Positions 7,537-14,951 of a DNA stretch of 35,014 bases are shown here, piece after piece. Location: assembly GCA_964493385.1 (NCBI GenBank), contig CAZBNW010000014.1, positions 1 to 35,014 of the forward strand, read 5' to 3'. The DNA is from Loki-b32 sp964493385. Its GTDB lineage: Archaea > Asgardarchaeota > Lokiarchaeia > Sigyniarchaeales > SOKP01. Position 1 is the first letter of the stretch. The number at the start of each line of letters is the position of its first letter. The notes under the pieces are model-generated. The model saw nothing but the letters and a program-made list of their open reading frames with translations, did not search any database and was not told where the DNA came from. The translations under genes and the position numbers were made by a program.

Positions 7537-8805
7537 TTAATTTTTACTTGATTTGATACTCTCAATGTCTCGAGGTAAAAATTTCATAATAGGGATAAGA
7601 ACTAACGTACATATTAAAGCCATAATTGATAAAATCAAATAACCTGGACTATAAACATTGTTAAAAATTACGAAGAATTGACCAAGAAGTAGTAAACTTA
7701 TACTACGTCCAAAAGTATAAGTTAAATAATTAAGAGAATAAATTGTTGATCTAATCTGTGGGGGATTGATTCCAAGAGTTGCTTGTGTTAAAGGATCAAT
7801 ACCACCAAATAGAAAAGCACCACTTATTGCTAGAACAATGAACACAATTGCAAATGGTAACTCAGTTGATATAAAGAATAGTGAAAAAGCTATTATATAT
7901 AAGATTGACCCAGTTAAGAGACATATCAACACAACTTTCATCCTTCCCTTCTTTTCGGTTTCATATATTTTATCTCCCCATTTACCAAAGAGAGGTCCTG
8001 CTGGAACTTGAGTGCCAAAAACTAATATTAAAACTCCTGTTGCTAAAGTAGAACTAAGTTCATAATCATTTTTGAGCATAGAAATAAAAAATGATGAAAT
8101 TGCACCTATAGATATAAACATGGCAAAATTCAATAGTAGAATCCACAAAGTTGATTTAATTTTCCAGATTTGCTTAAGATCATTAAACTTAATTTTATAT
8201 CCTAATCCAGGAGCACCCTCATCAATAGCTCCATATAACTCATCTTTACTTCCTCTTGATGGGTCTTCAATTAGAAATAGCAATCCTGTACAAGCAAACC
8301 CACCTATAGAAATTATTAAAATTGGTATTTGCCAAACATAATAATCAATTAAGAAACCAGAAAGAACTTGCCCTAAACCATTACCTAAAACATAGACTGC
8401 AGAAAGAGTCCCAAATTTTTTTCCTCGGCTTTTAGGATCAACTAAATCGACTGTTAATGAGAATATTAAAGGTAATGCAGCCCCAAATCCTATTGCTGTA
8501 ATTAACTGAAATATCAATAAAGAGAAAAAGTTAGTAGAGAACATAGTAAGTACCATAAGAACTGACCATTCGAGTGTTGAAATAACAAGCAAAATTTTTC
8601 GTGAAAATTTATCTCCTAATATTGCCCACATAAGAGAACTAACAGCACCAACAATTAAAAACATGGAATTTATGAATGCCACTTGATTTTCATTAAAAGT
8701 CAAAGCAGAGGAAATTTCTTCTGCCATTGGGGTTAATATACTGAAAAGAGCAGATGAAAAAAGTGTTAGTAATATCAATATTTGCGTAGATTTCAATTTC
8801 TTCAT
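7537..8805 (-). CDS. MFS transporter
   Basis: The 422-aa product has about 12 hydrophobic spans in two halves, with a long polar loop near residues 190-215 (PSRGSKDELYGAIDEG). The MFS motif between spans 2 and 3 appears as WAILGDKFSRK, and a second-half counterpart as GKWGDKIYE. The ATG start is consistent with a first span beginning at residue 9. It is the first gene of the probable operon with the ferredoxin and Cys/His proteins, suggesting uptake or efflux of the small organic compound metabolised there. The substrate is unknown. Confidence 0.9.
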   Translation of the reverse strand: MKKLKSTQILILLTLFSSALFSILTPMAEEISSALTFNENQVAFINSMFLIVGAVSSLMWAILGDKFSRKILLVISTLEWSVLMVLTMFSTNFFSLLIFQLITAIGFGAALPLIFSLTVDLVDPKSRGKKFGTLSAVYVLGNGLGQVLSGFLIDYYVWQIPILIISIGGFACTGLLFLIEDPSRGSKDELYGAIDEGAPGLGYKIKFNDLKQIWKIKSTLWILLLNFAMFISIGAISSFFISMLKNDYELSSTLATGVLILVFGTQVPAGPLFGKWGDKIYETEKKGRMKVVLICLLTGSILYIIAFSLFFISTELPFAIVFIVLAISGAFLFGGIDPLTQATLGINPPQIRSTIYSLNYLTYTFGRSISLLLLGQFFVIFNNVYSPGYLILSIMALICTLVLIPIMKFLPRDIESIKSSKN

Positions 8806-8960
8806 AATATATCGAATTCTTTAAATTGTAATTTATAACTTTAATTATGTCTTTTTTCTATTTAATAATTTAATTAATGTATGGTGTCGATACAATTTCT
8901 TAAATTTAAAGATAAAAATCCATATCTCATTCAGATAAAAATGAATAAAAAAGAGTGTTA

Positions 8961-9164
8961 TTAATTCTTATTATTTAATTTGCTTCTAATAAGCATCTTA
9001 AAGCTTTCATCGTCGAGATCTTTAAACATATTCAATTCTTTTGCCAAGAATTCACGCAATGCAACTCTTATCGCCTCACTCCGGGACGGATAGACACCCA
9101 TGTCATTTAAAATTTTAATCGCCTGCAAATACTTCTCTGGTAAATTAATTGTAATAATCTTCAT
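8961..9164 (-). CDS. ribbon-helix-helix (CopG/NikR-like) transcriptional regulator
   Basis: The 67-aa product opens with the beta-strand KIITINLPEKYL and continues with helix A (AIKILNDMGVY), the turn PSRSEAIRVALREFL and helix B, the standard RHH DNA-binding fold. I chose the ATG at 9164 because the strand starts there. An in-frame TTG at 9185 would add seven residues, MSKGLSK. No metal-binding C-terminal domain of the NikR type is present, so it is a minimal regulator or antitoxin-like repressor. No toxin gene lies next to it. Confidence 0.8.
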   Translation of the reverse strand: MKIITINLPEKYLQAIKILNDMGVYPSRSEAIRVALREFLAKELNMFKDLDDESFKMLIRSKLNNKN

Positions 9165-9185
9165 TTTTGACAACCCTTTTGACAA
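9165..9185 (-). promoter_or_regulatory. 9-bp direct repeat at the RHH start, possible operator
   Basis: Read on the minus strand, TTGTCAAAA occurs twice with a 12-nt period and ends at the ATG. A TATA-like ATATAAAG lies near 9222-9229. Tandem half-sites at a promoter are usual for RHH autoregulation, but the repeat may instead be part of an alternative coding start. Confidence 0.3.
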
Positions 9186-9392
9186 AAAATTTAAAATTAT
9201 ACTATTTACTTAATCTTATACTTTATATATTTCGTCGGATGTTTTATAAATTGATTATATTAATCCTTTAATGATATTAATCGCTTAACTGCTGACGAAT
9301 ATAATTCTATCAAATACCTAATAAATACAATAATAATATTAACACGATAATATACATTTTTTTAAAATAAATTTATAAAAAAGATTGAGTCA

Positions 9393-10154
9393 TTACTCTG
9401 GTTTTGAAAATGATTTTACATGCAATACTAATGAGAACGCCGATTTATACAACTCTGCATGACCTACTTCTTTAATGTCCTGCAAATAATTTATTGTGTA
9501 ATCCTCTTCCCGTTTTAAATATGTTTTATCTCTAGTTTTATGATCTTTATCCAAGAATACATCGATTTTTAAAACTTTTTGATCCAAACGGCTTGGCATC
9601 TCCGGCATCATATTAAATGTGAAAATTAAATCTGGTTCTGATTCATTAGTAGCATCTACAACAAAGAGTAGGTTTGGTTCAGCAACGCCTAAGAAACTTT
9701 CTAAAGAGTGGAATAAATCGTCAACCTTTATAGTTAAATTAGAATTTTCATCAACATCAAAAGCACTACAATCGCTAATCTTAGGTAAGAGAAATTTTTC
9801 TTTACCTCGAAAAGCTAAATTCATTTCATTTGGATTCAGAAAACTTTTGATAATTGGATCATCTTTTTCTAAAGTAAACTTATCGGTAATGGGTTCATTT
9901 CTAACGTAGATTATTAATGATCCTGCTGAAATTAAATTAATTTTTTGATAATAAATATTGAAAACAGGATTATAGGGTAAATTTATAACTTCTTTATTAC
10001 CTCCTAAGCCAATTTGAGCTAAAATGTTAGTTGGAACTTGGCTAGTTAAAGTAAATAATAGAAAAGATCTAAAATCACTTAATTCAATAAAGTTAGAAAA
10101 ATTTTCAAAAAGTTTGTGCACACCATCTACATTTTGTTTTAATTCATCGGACAT
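9393..10154 (-). CDS. unknown soluble protein, paired with DtxR-like regulator
   Basis: This 253-aa product is not recognised. It has no signal peptide and no membrane span. It alternates amphipathic helices (about 1-60) with many beta strands (LISAGSLIIYVRNEP, PNLLFVVDATNESEPDLIF) and ends in LVLHVKSFSKPE. The overall look is of a mixed alpha/beta single-domain protein. It starts 64 bp after the stop of the DtxR-like gene and is probably in the same transcript, hinting at a metal-responsive role. That is inference from position. Confidence 0.65.
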   Translation of the reverse strand: MSDELKQNVDGVHKLFENFSNFIELSDFRSFLLFTLTSQVPTNILAQIGLGGNKEVINLPYNPVFNIYYQKINLISAGSLIIYVRNEPITDKFTLEKDDPIIKSFLNPNEMNLAFRGKEKFLLPKISDCSAFDVDENSNLTIKVDDLFHSLESFLGVAEPNLLFVVDATNESEPDLIFTFNMMPEMPSRLDQKVLKIDVFLDKDHKTRDKTYLKREEDYTINYLQDIKEVGHAELYKSAFSLVLHVKSFSKPE

Positions 10155-10218
10155 TTTTAATACTTTGTGAAAATATTTTAGGTTAGTTGCATCATTGAAT
10201 TAAAGATAATAATTAAAT

Positions 10219-10641
10219 CTAACCATCTAAGTATTTTGAAAGAAATTCTTCTATTGAATCTTTGACATCTCGAGTAATATGATGCTCTATTTCACAAGAT
10301 AGATTCTCGATAACTTCTTGATCTTCTATTTTCAAAACTTTTGCAAAAAATTGGTGAAGTAGGGAATGAATTTCATCTAACTGTTTAGCAATTCTTTTAC
10401 CTTCTTCGGTTAGCCTAATGGATTTTCTAGGCTCCCATTTAATTAGACCTTTATTTCTTAACTTTTCTAACATTCCTGTAACTGAGGCAGGCTCAACTTG
10501 AAGACTCTCTGCTATTTCTTTATTTGTAACCCATCCACCTTTTTTAGTCCGTGAGATTGAGTGAATTTCATCTAAATATCTCTGGTAGCTTTCAGGGATA
10601 TCTGAAATTTTTGAAATATCTTTTAGACTTTTTTTCGCCAT
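10219..10641 (-). CDS. DtxR/MntR-family metal-dependent transcriptional repressor
   Basis: The 140-aa product has a winged helix at residues 20-80 with recognition-helix residues VEPASVTGMLEKLRNKGL and wing RKSIRLTEEG. The dimerisation and metal domain carries H92 and H96 and the family hallmark C116-E117-x-E119-H120, close to the MntR metal-site pattern. The C-terminal SH3 domain of DtxR/IdeR is absent, as in MntR-type members. It likely senses Mn(II) or Fe(II) and represses transporters or storage genes. It is divergent from the PhnN-like gene across a 184-bp AT-rich promoter region. Confidence 0.88.
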   Translation of the reverse strand: MAKKSLKDISKISDIPESYQRYLDEIHSISRTKKGGWVTNKEIAESLQVEPASVTGMLEKLRNKGLIKWEPRKSIRLTEEGKRIAKQLDEIHSLLHQFFAKVLKIEDQEVIENLSCEIEHHITRDVKDSIEEFLSKYLDG

Positions 10642-10825
10642 CGCTGAATTATAAAATTTTGAGTATTATGATATAAAAACTTTTTATTCTTTCAAGATTG
10701 TTAACAAAAAATATTCTTAAAAGTCTTTCTAATTTAACTTATTTTTCCTTTGTTCTTATAGGTTTTATATTATAAATGTTCTTAATATGAATATAATTTA
10801 TTAAAATTTTTAATTTGTTGAATAA

Positions 10826-11398
10826 ATGATAAAAAATTTTCCCGGAATATTATTTTTGATTGTAGGTAACTCCGGATCTGGAAAAGATTCTATTATATCG
10901 GGATTAACTAAAAAATATCCTTCAAACTTGATACAAATTTATGTTCCGAAAAGATTTATTACAAGACCTCCATCTGAGTTTGAAAAAAATATTTCGATAA
11001 CTACTCAGGAATTCAGAGAAATGGATAAGAATGGAAAGTTTGCATTAAAATGGCATATTTATGAATTAGACTATGGAATTCCAATAGAAATAGATGATTA
11101 CCTTAAAAATAGACACCCGGTTATAATCAATGTTAGCCGTACAATAGTAAAAGAAGCAAGAGAAAAATATGAAAATATTAAGGTGATTTTTATCGAGGTT
11201 CCATTTGAAATCACTTATAAAAGGATAAAAGATCGAAAAAGAGAAAGTAAAGATTTGTTAAAAGAAAGAATTGAACGGGCGAGAACATACCAAAAATTTC
11301 CCGAAGCTGATTTTATAGTTGATAATTCCGGGCATTTAGATGATGCTGTTAATCAATGTCTTAACTATCTATTAAAAGTTATATTTGAGAAAGAATAA
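10826..11398 (+). CDS. phnN: PhnN-like ribose 1,5-bisphosphate phosphokinase
   Basis: This 190-aa P-loop kinase has Walker A GNSGSGKDS (14-22). Its other blocks match PhnN rather than true guanylate kinase: KRFITRPP (42-49), FALKWHIYELDYGIP (72-86) and VIINVSR (99-105), then a lid helix IKDRKRESKDLLKERI. PhnN phosphorylates ribose 1,5-bisphosphate to PRPP in the C-P lyase pathway or in nucleoside salvage. No other phn gene lies nearby, so salvage-linked PRPP formation is more likely here (inference). The ATG start sits behind a weak ribosome-binding region. Confidence 0.82.
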   Translation: MIKNFPGILFLIVGNSGSGKDSIISGLTKKYPSNLIQIYVPKRFITRPPSEFEKNISITTQEFREMDKNGKFALKWHIYELDYGIPIEIDDYLKNRHPVIINVSRTIVKEAREKYENIKVIFIEVPFEITYKRIKDRKRESKDLLKERIERARTYQKFPEADFIVDNSGHLDDAVNQCLNYLLKVIFEKE

Positions 11399-11462
11399 GC
11401 GAAAAATTGAATAAAATTTTTTTAGAAATAAACATTAAAATTTATTATTAGTAAAATCAAAC

Positions 11463-11527
11463 GTGGCTCGGTATGTATAGTGGGTAGAGTTTTTGTTCAT
11501 TAAGCCACAACGCCCAATATTATGAGC
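11463..11527 (+). pseudogene. decayed tRNA-His-like remnant
   Basis: The first 28 bases (11463-11490) match the 5' end of the intact tRNA-His at 14254-14281 at 23 positions, covering the acceptor strand and D arm. A matching ATTATTAG-type upstream element also precedes both. Beyond this there is no anticodon stem, no GTG anticodon and no T arm. GTGGCT can pair with AGCCAC at 11503-11508, and GCTC at 11466 with GAGC at 11524. It is either a tRNA fragment left by duplication or integration, or a tRNA-derived small RNA ending at the T run 11561-11569. Confidence 0.6.
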
Positions 11528-11560
11528 TTTTGTTAAGATAATTACTAATGCTTTTATCTA

Positions 11561-11569
11561 TTTTTTTTT
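11561..11569 (+). terminator. T9 run downstream of the tRNA-like remnant
   Basis: Nine consecutive T residues lie about 35 bp after the tRNA-like segment and 57 bp before the HNH gene. This is a plausible end for a short transcript from the remnant's promoter. Confidence 0.3.
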
Positions 11570-11625
11570 AAATACTTACAATTCATTCTTTATTAAAATA
11601 TTAAAAAAAGTAATTGTGATACTAT

Positions 11626-14163
11626 TTGAGTGAATATGGTAGTGATTGGGATAATGGTGAGGACTTTTATGAAACAAATAAAGAAAGGGATGAAGATAAG
11701 AATGAGGAAATTAAATCGGAAGAAATAAATGAGGATCGGGATCCATATAAAGAAACTGAAGATCCACTTGAAGAATATAATTATTTTGACCCAATTAAAG
11801 AAACTGTTGATCCTTTTGAAGAATATAATGATTTTGATCCAAATGAAGAAACCGAAGATCCTTTTGAAGAATATAACAATTTTAACCCAAATGAAGAAAT
11901 TGAAGATCCTTTTGTAGAATATGAAGATTTTGATCCTGATGAAGATACTGAAGATCCTTTTACAGAATATAAAGATTGGAGTCCTGAACAAGAGTTCAAA
12001 AATGAAACTTCGGAGGGAGTTTATCAAGAGGACATGTCAGAATTTAAAAAAATAGATACAGAACAAGAAATCAAAAATGGAAATAAATCTACTATAAAAA
12101 ATTTCAATGAGTATTTGAGAGAAAATCTATATAAAAACAAACAACTAGGATTAAGTGAAAAATCTAAAATTATTAAACTGACTCAGAATGAAAGTCTGAC
12201 TGAAGAAGAAATGAAAGAATTAGAATTAATTCTGAACAAATTTTCTACAGAAGAATTAGAACGATATAAAAGCAAATATAATAAAGATCTTTCGATGTTT
12301 GTTGATGAAAATGATGGGAACCTTGATAATTTAAAAGATTTCAAGGATGATATTGAGGATAATGATATAGACAAAAAATTTCTAGAAGGAATTGATGATA
12401 ACCTAGATGATCATGAGATTGAAAAAGATTTCGTGGAAGGAATAGAGGATAAGTTATGTAGAAAATATGATATGAATAAGGATTTCTTGGAAGCAATTGA
12501 CGAAGAACATTATGATTATGACATAGATAAAGATTATATAAAATATGTAGAAGATACAATAAATCAATATAATAATGATCAAGATTTTACAAAAGGATTT
12601 GAAGAAGTAGATAAACATGATATTAATAATAAATTTATAAAAGGAAGAGAAAAAGAAGACTTTGAAATAATTGAGGAACGGGAAATTTTATATGATAAAG
12701 AAAAGGATTATTTGGAAAGTATAGATAAAGAAAATCTAGTTGATTATTTCTTCCAAAAAGATATTGAACTGCGAAAAAACGAATTTGATAATGTTGATGA
12801 AGATATTAAAATTCAAGTAAAACCTAGTCAGAAAATAAAAGTTAAAGAGATTGATGAAAATGTGATAATTAAATCATTCCCTAAAAAATCCAGAAATATT
12901 ATTTGTGAAGAGATGTATAGAAATTTAGACGAGAATAAAAGTATTTCAAATTCCAAAATAGTAGATACACTAATTAAAGATTTAAAAGATAATAAATCAC
13001 ACCAGAAGTGGATAAATAAATTACCAGCGGATGAATTAAAAGAATTAAGGAATAAATTGGCTAAGAATAATATTAATAATGAATTTGAAGGTAGTTTATT
13101 AAAATATTTTCATGAACTTACTAATTTAGTAAAAGATATAAAAAATTTAAATAAGCAAAATCAACGTATTAACTTTTCAGAACTAAGTCGTAATTTAATC
13201 AAGCAAAGGAGAGGATTAAATTTAACAAAAAGAGGTTTAGAAGAAGCTATTTCTGGAGTTTATAACCATTTTAAAAATATTTTTGATGATTTCAACCTTG
13301 AACGTGCTAAAAGAAAGGCTAAATTAGGGACTGAATCAGAAAAGGAATCAATAAGATGCCTAAGGAAAGAATATAAATTATTAAATGAGATGTATGATGG
13401 TCTTTATGGAGGAAAATGTTCAAATCCTAATTGTCACACAGATTTTAAGCGATTACCTGCTTTTGATCTCCATCATGAAGATTCTAAGATTAAGACTACT
13501 ATTTGGACTGAAATTATGCATAAAAAATATGATGAGATAAAAAATAACTTAGAGTCTCAAAAAGTAAAACCTATTTGTAAAAATTGTCATTTATCTGATA
13601 ATGCTAAAATCTTCAATGATTTTAAAGATACAATTTTGAAGAAAGATTTATTTACCTATTCAAGTAATGATATTGATAAAATTATAAATTTAAAAATAGA
13701 TAAGTTTATTAAAGAAAATAATACAAATTATACGGCTGCCTCACTTAAATATGAGGTAAAGAGATGGATTAAAAAACGATCTGTTATAGAACAAGTTTTT
13801 AATGGAAAGTGTATTTCATGTGGAGAGTATCGACTTCCATCTTTACAAACACACCATACTAATCAAGATCTTAAAGTTCATAAATGGGGTAATATTTCTC
13901 GTAAATGGAATATTAAAGAATTAATCAATGAATTTATAATCGAAGAAGAATGTGTTTGCTTATGTGGAAATTGCCATGCTATGATAAATACAAAAAATTT
14001 TGAAAATAACATTGAAGAAATACTTGGAGAAAAATATCTTCAAGAAGTGAAAGCAGATTATAATAAGATTAATAGTGCCATCATAAAACATACAGACAGA
14101 ATTAAAAAAATCAAAAAAGGTATAATTAAATTAATAGTTAAGGACCACCTTAATGAAAATTAG
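11626..14163 (+). CDS. repeat-rich double-HNH endonuclease-like protein
   Basis: The 845-aa product starts at TTG. Residues 1-38 are acidic. Residues 39-118 are five 16-residue tandem repeats, and about 245-350 are degenerate repeats around KDFLEGIDE. A helical middle follows. Two HNH/zinc modules end the protein: C598, C603, H616-H617, C651, C654-H655, and C729, C732, H743-H744, C776/C780, C783-H784. Each keeps the Cys-pair, HH and CxxCH layout of HNH nucleases. The long acidic N-terminal half is unlike known restriction or homing enzymes. The gene is very A-rich and Lys/Glu/Asp/Asn-heavy compared with its neighbours, and lies between a tRNA-His remnant and tRNA-His, suggesting a mobile origin. 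Function is inferred only as DNA cleavage. Confidence 0.75.
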   Translation: MSEYGSDWDNGEDFYETNKERDEDKNEEIKSEEINEDRDPYKETEDPLEEYNYFDPIKETVDPFEEYNDFDPNEETEDPFEEYNNFNPNEEIEDPFVEYEDFDPDEDTEDPFTEYKDWSPEQEFKNETSEGVYQEDMSEFKKIDTEQEIKNGNKSTIKNFNEYLRENLYKNKQLGLSEKSKIIKLTQNESLTEEEMKELELILNKFSTEELERYKSKYNKDLSMFVDENDGNLDNLKDFKDDIEDNDIDKKFLEGIDDNLDDHEIEKDFVEGIEDKLCRKYDMNKDFLEAIDEEHYDYDIDKDYIKYVEDTINQYNNDQDFTKGFEEVDKHDINNKFIKGREKEDFEIIEEREILYDKEKDYLESIDKENLVDYFFQKDIELRKNEFDNVDEDIKIQVKPSQKIKVKEIDENVIIKSFPKKSRNIICEEMYRNLDENKSISNSKIVDTLIKDLKDNKSHQKWINKLPADELKELRNKLAKNNINNEFEGSLLKYFHELTNLVKDIKNLNKQNQRINFSELSRNLIKQRRGLNLTKRGLEEAISGVYNHFKNIFDDFNLERAKRKAKLGTESEKESIRCLRKEYKLLNEMYDGLYGGKCSNPNCHTDFKRLPAFDLHHEDSKIKTTIWTEIMHKKYDEIKNNLESQKVKPICKNCHLSDNAKIFNDFKDTILKKDLFTYSSNDIDKIINLKIDKFIKENNTNYTAASLKYEVKRWIKKRSVIEQVFNGKCISCGEYRLPSLQTHHTNQDLKVHKWGNISRKWNIKELINEFIIEEECVCLCGNCHAMINTKNFENNIEEILGEKYLQEVKADYNKINSAIIKHTDRIKKIKKGIIKLIVKDHLNEN
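11740..11979 (+). repeat. five 48-bp in-frame tandem repeats in the HNH gene
   Basis: The units encode 16 residues each of the pattern DPxxETEDPFEEYNxF, in five consecutive copies without gaps. Copies differ at several codons, so the array is not freshly expanded. The charge is strongly acidic with a regular aromatic residue at unit positions 13 and 16. Confidence 0.9.
12361..12670 (+). repeat. degenerate 15-22-residue repeats in the HNH gene
   Basis: About six diverged units share a core of the form IxKDFLEGI(D/E)(D/E), for instance IDKKFLEGID, IEKDFVEGIE, MNKDFLEAID and IDKDYIKYVE. Borders are approximate. They form a second repeat family distinct from the 16-residue array. Confidence 0.65.
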
Positions 14164-14255
14164 CCTTATTTATTTAGATTTAATTTTCATGATGTAAAGA
14201 AGAAAATTTTTTTAATATTATTTATTAGATTTTATTAGCAAATTTTAAAAAAAGT

Positions 14256-14388
14256 GGCTCGGTTCGTATAGTGGTTAGTATTGGGGACTGTGAATCCCTA
14301 GAAGTGTGAGAATAATCTTACAACTGGGGAAAGACGGGTTCAAACGCAAAAAAATATATTATTTGCGGGACAATTCCCGTACCGAGCC
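14256..14388 (+). tRNA. tRNA-His (GTG), apparently with two non-canonical introns
   Basis: The acceptor stem is GCTCGGT (14257-14263) with ACCGAGC (14381-14387). An encoded G-1 at 14256 faces C73 at 14388, the His identity pair. The D arm GTAT-AGTGGTTA-GTAT matches tRNA-His. The anticodon arm is GGGGA-CTGTGAA-TCCCT with GTG at 14290-14292. The stretch 14300-14333 is about 30 nt too long for a variable loop and contains hairpin TGTGAG/CTTACA. The T stem ACGGG/CCCGT (14334-14338 with 14376-14380) encloses 37 nt rather than 7. Removing about 14344-14373, which contains hairpin CGCAAA/TTTGCG, leaves the loop TTCAATT. Exact splice points, especially of the first intron, are not certain. No CCA is encoded. 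Confidence 0.85.
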
Positions 14389-14442
14389 CTCTTATTATAA
14401 TCATGTTGGATTTTTACAAACATTAGAGCCTATGAGATAATT

Positions 14443-14895
14443 TTGAATTTAGAAAAAGATAAACTGAGAAACCTTCCAGGATGGGAAAAAATTGCACCAA
14501 TACCAGTATGTATGGGAGGCGATTACCGTGGTTTAACGTTCTGTTGTAAACCAGGTTGTTCATTAACATTTGTTTTTAAATGTAGAAGAGATGAAAAATT
14601 GAGTGAGCTTGGCCTTAGTGCTGAAGAATTTATTAACATTAAGGAAGAATTCTCGAAAGAAAACAATTGGGATTCAGAATTAGTATGTTTCGGTTCACTC
14701 TCTTATTGTTGTATGAGACGAAATGGTTGTTCAAGAAGAGATATTGCGTTATTGGAAAGATGTCCTAATATGGATTTAGAGGATATCATGAAAATATACT
14801 TTCAAAAAAAAAGAGAATTATCCAAGAGAATATTAGAATGTATTAAAAACGATGAAGGTAAAAAGAGAGTTAAACCATTTTTAGACTTATTTTAA
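14443..14895 (+). CDS. methanogenesis marker protein 9-like Cys-rich protein
   Basis: The 150-aa product starts at TTG behind GAGAT. It contains PVCMGGDYRGLTFCCKPGC (22-40) and later LVCFGSLSYCCMRRNGC, with conserved CCxxxxxC-type groups and the segment LGLSAEEFINIKEEFS. This matches my memory of the C-terminal domain of methanogenesis marker protein 9, normally joined to a Dus-like TIM barrel, but here it stands alone. The many paired cysteines suggest metal or cluster binding. The gene follows tRNA-His directly. The assignment rests on motif memory, not on a search. Confidence 0.65.
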   Translation: MNLEKDKLRNLPGWEKIAPIPVCMGGDYRGLTFCCKPGCSLTFVFKCRRDEKLSELGLSAEEFINIKEEFSKENNWDSELVCFGSLSYCCMRRNGCSRRDIALLERCPNMDLEDIMKIYFQKKRELSKRILECIKNDEGKKRVKPFLDLF

Positions 14896-14951
14896 TAATT
14901 GTTTATCCATAAGTTTTTTTATCAACTCTTATATAAAAGTAAATATAGAAA

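Noticed and set aside
9240..9392. Paired ATATTAATC-type repeats upstream of the RHH gene as a possible operator
   Set aside because: The sequence is simply AT-rich with several chance near-repeats. No symmetry strong enough to call a binding site.
11593..12027. A 144-aa minus-strand ORF rich in Ile and Phe
   Set aside because: It is the antisense shadow of the acidic tandem repeats of the HNH gene; its repeats and hydrophobicity follow directly from the opposite strand.
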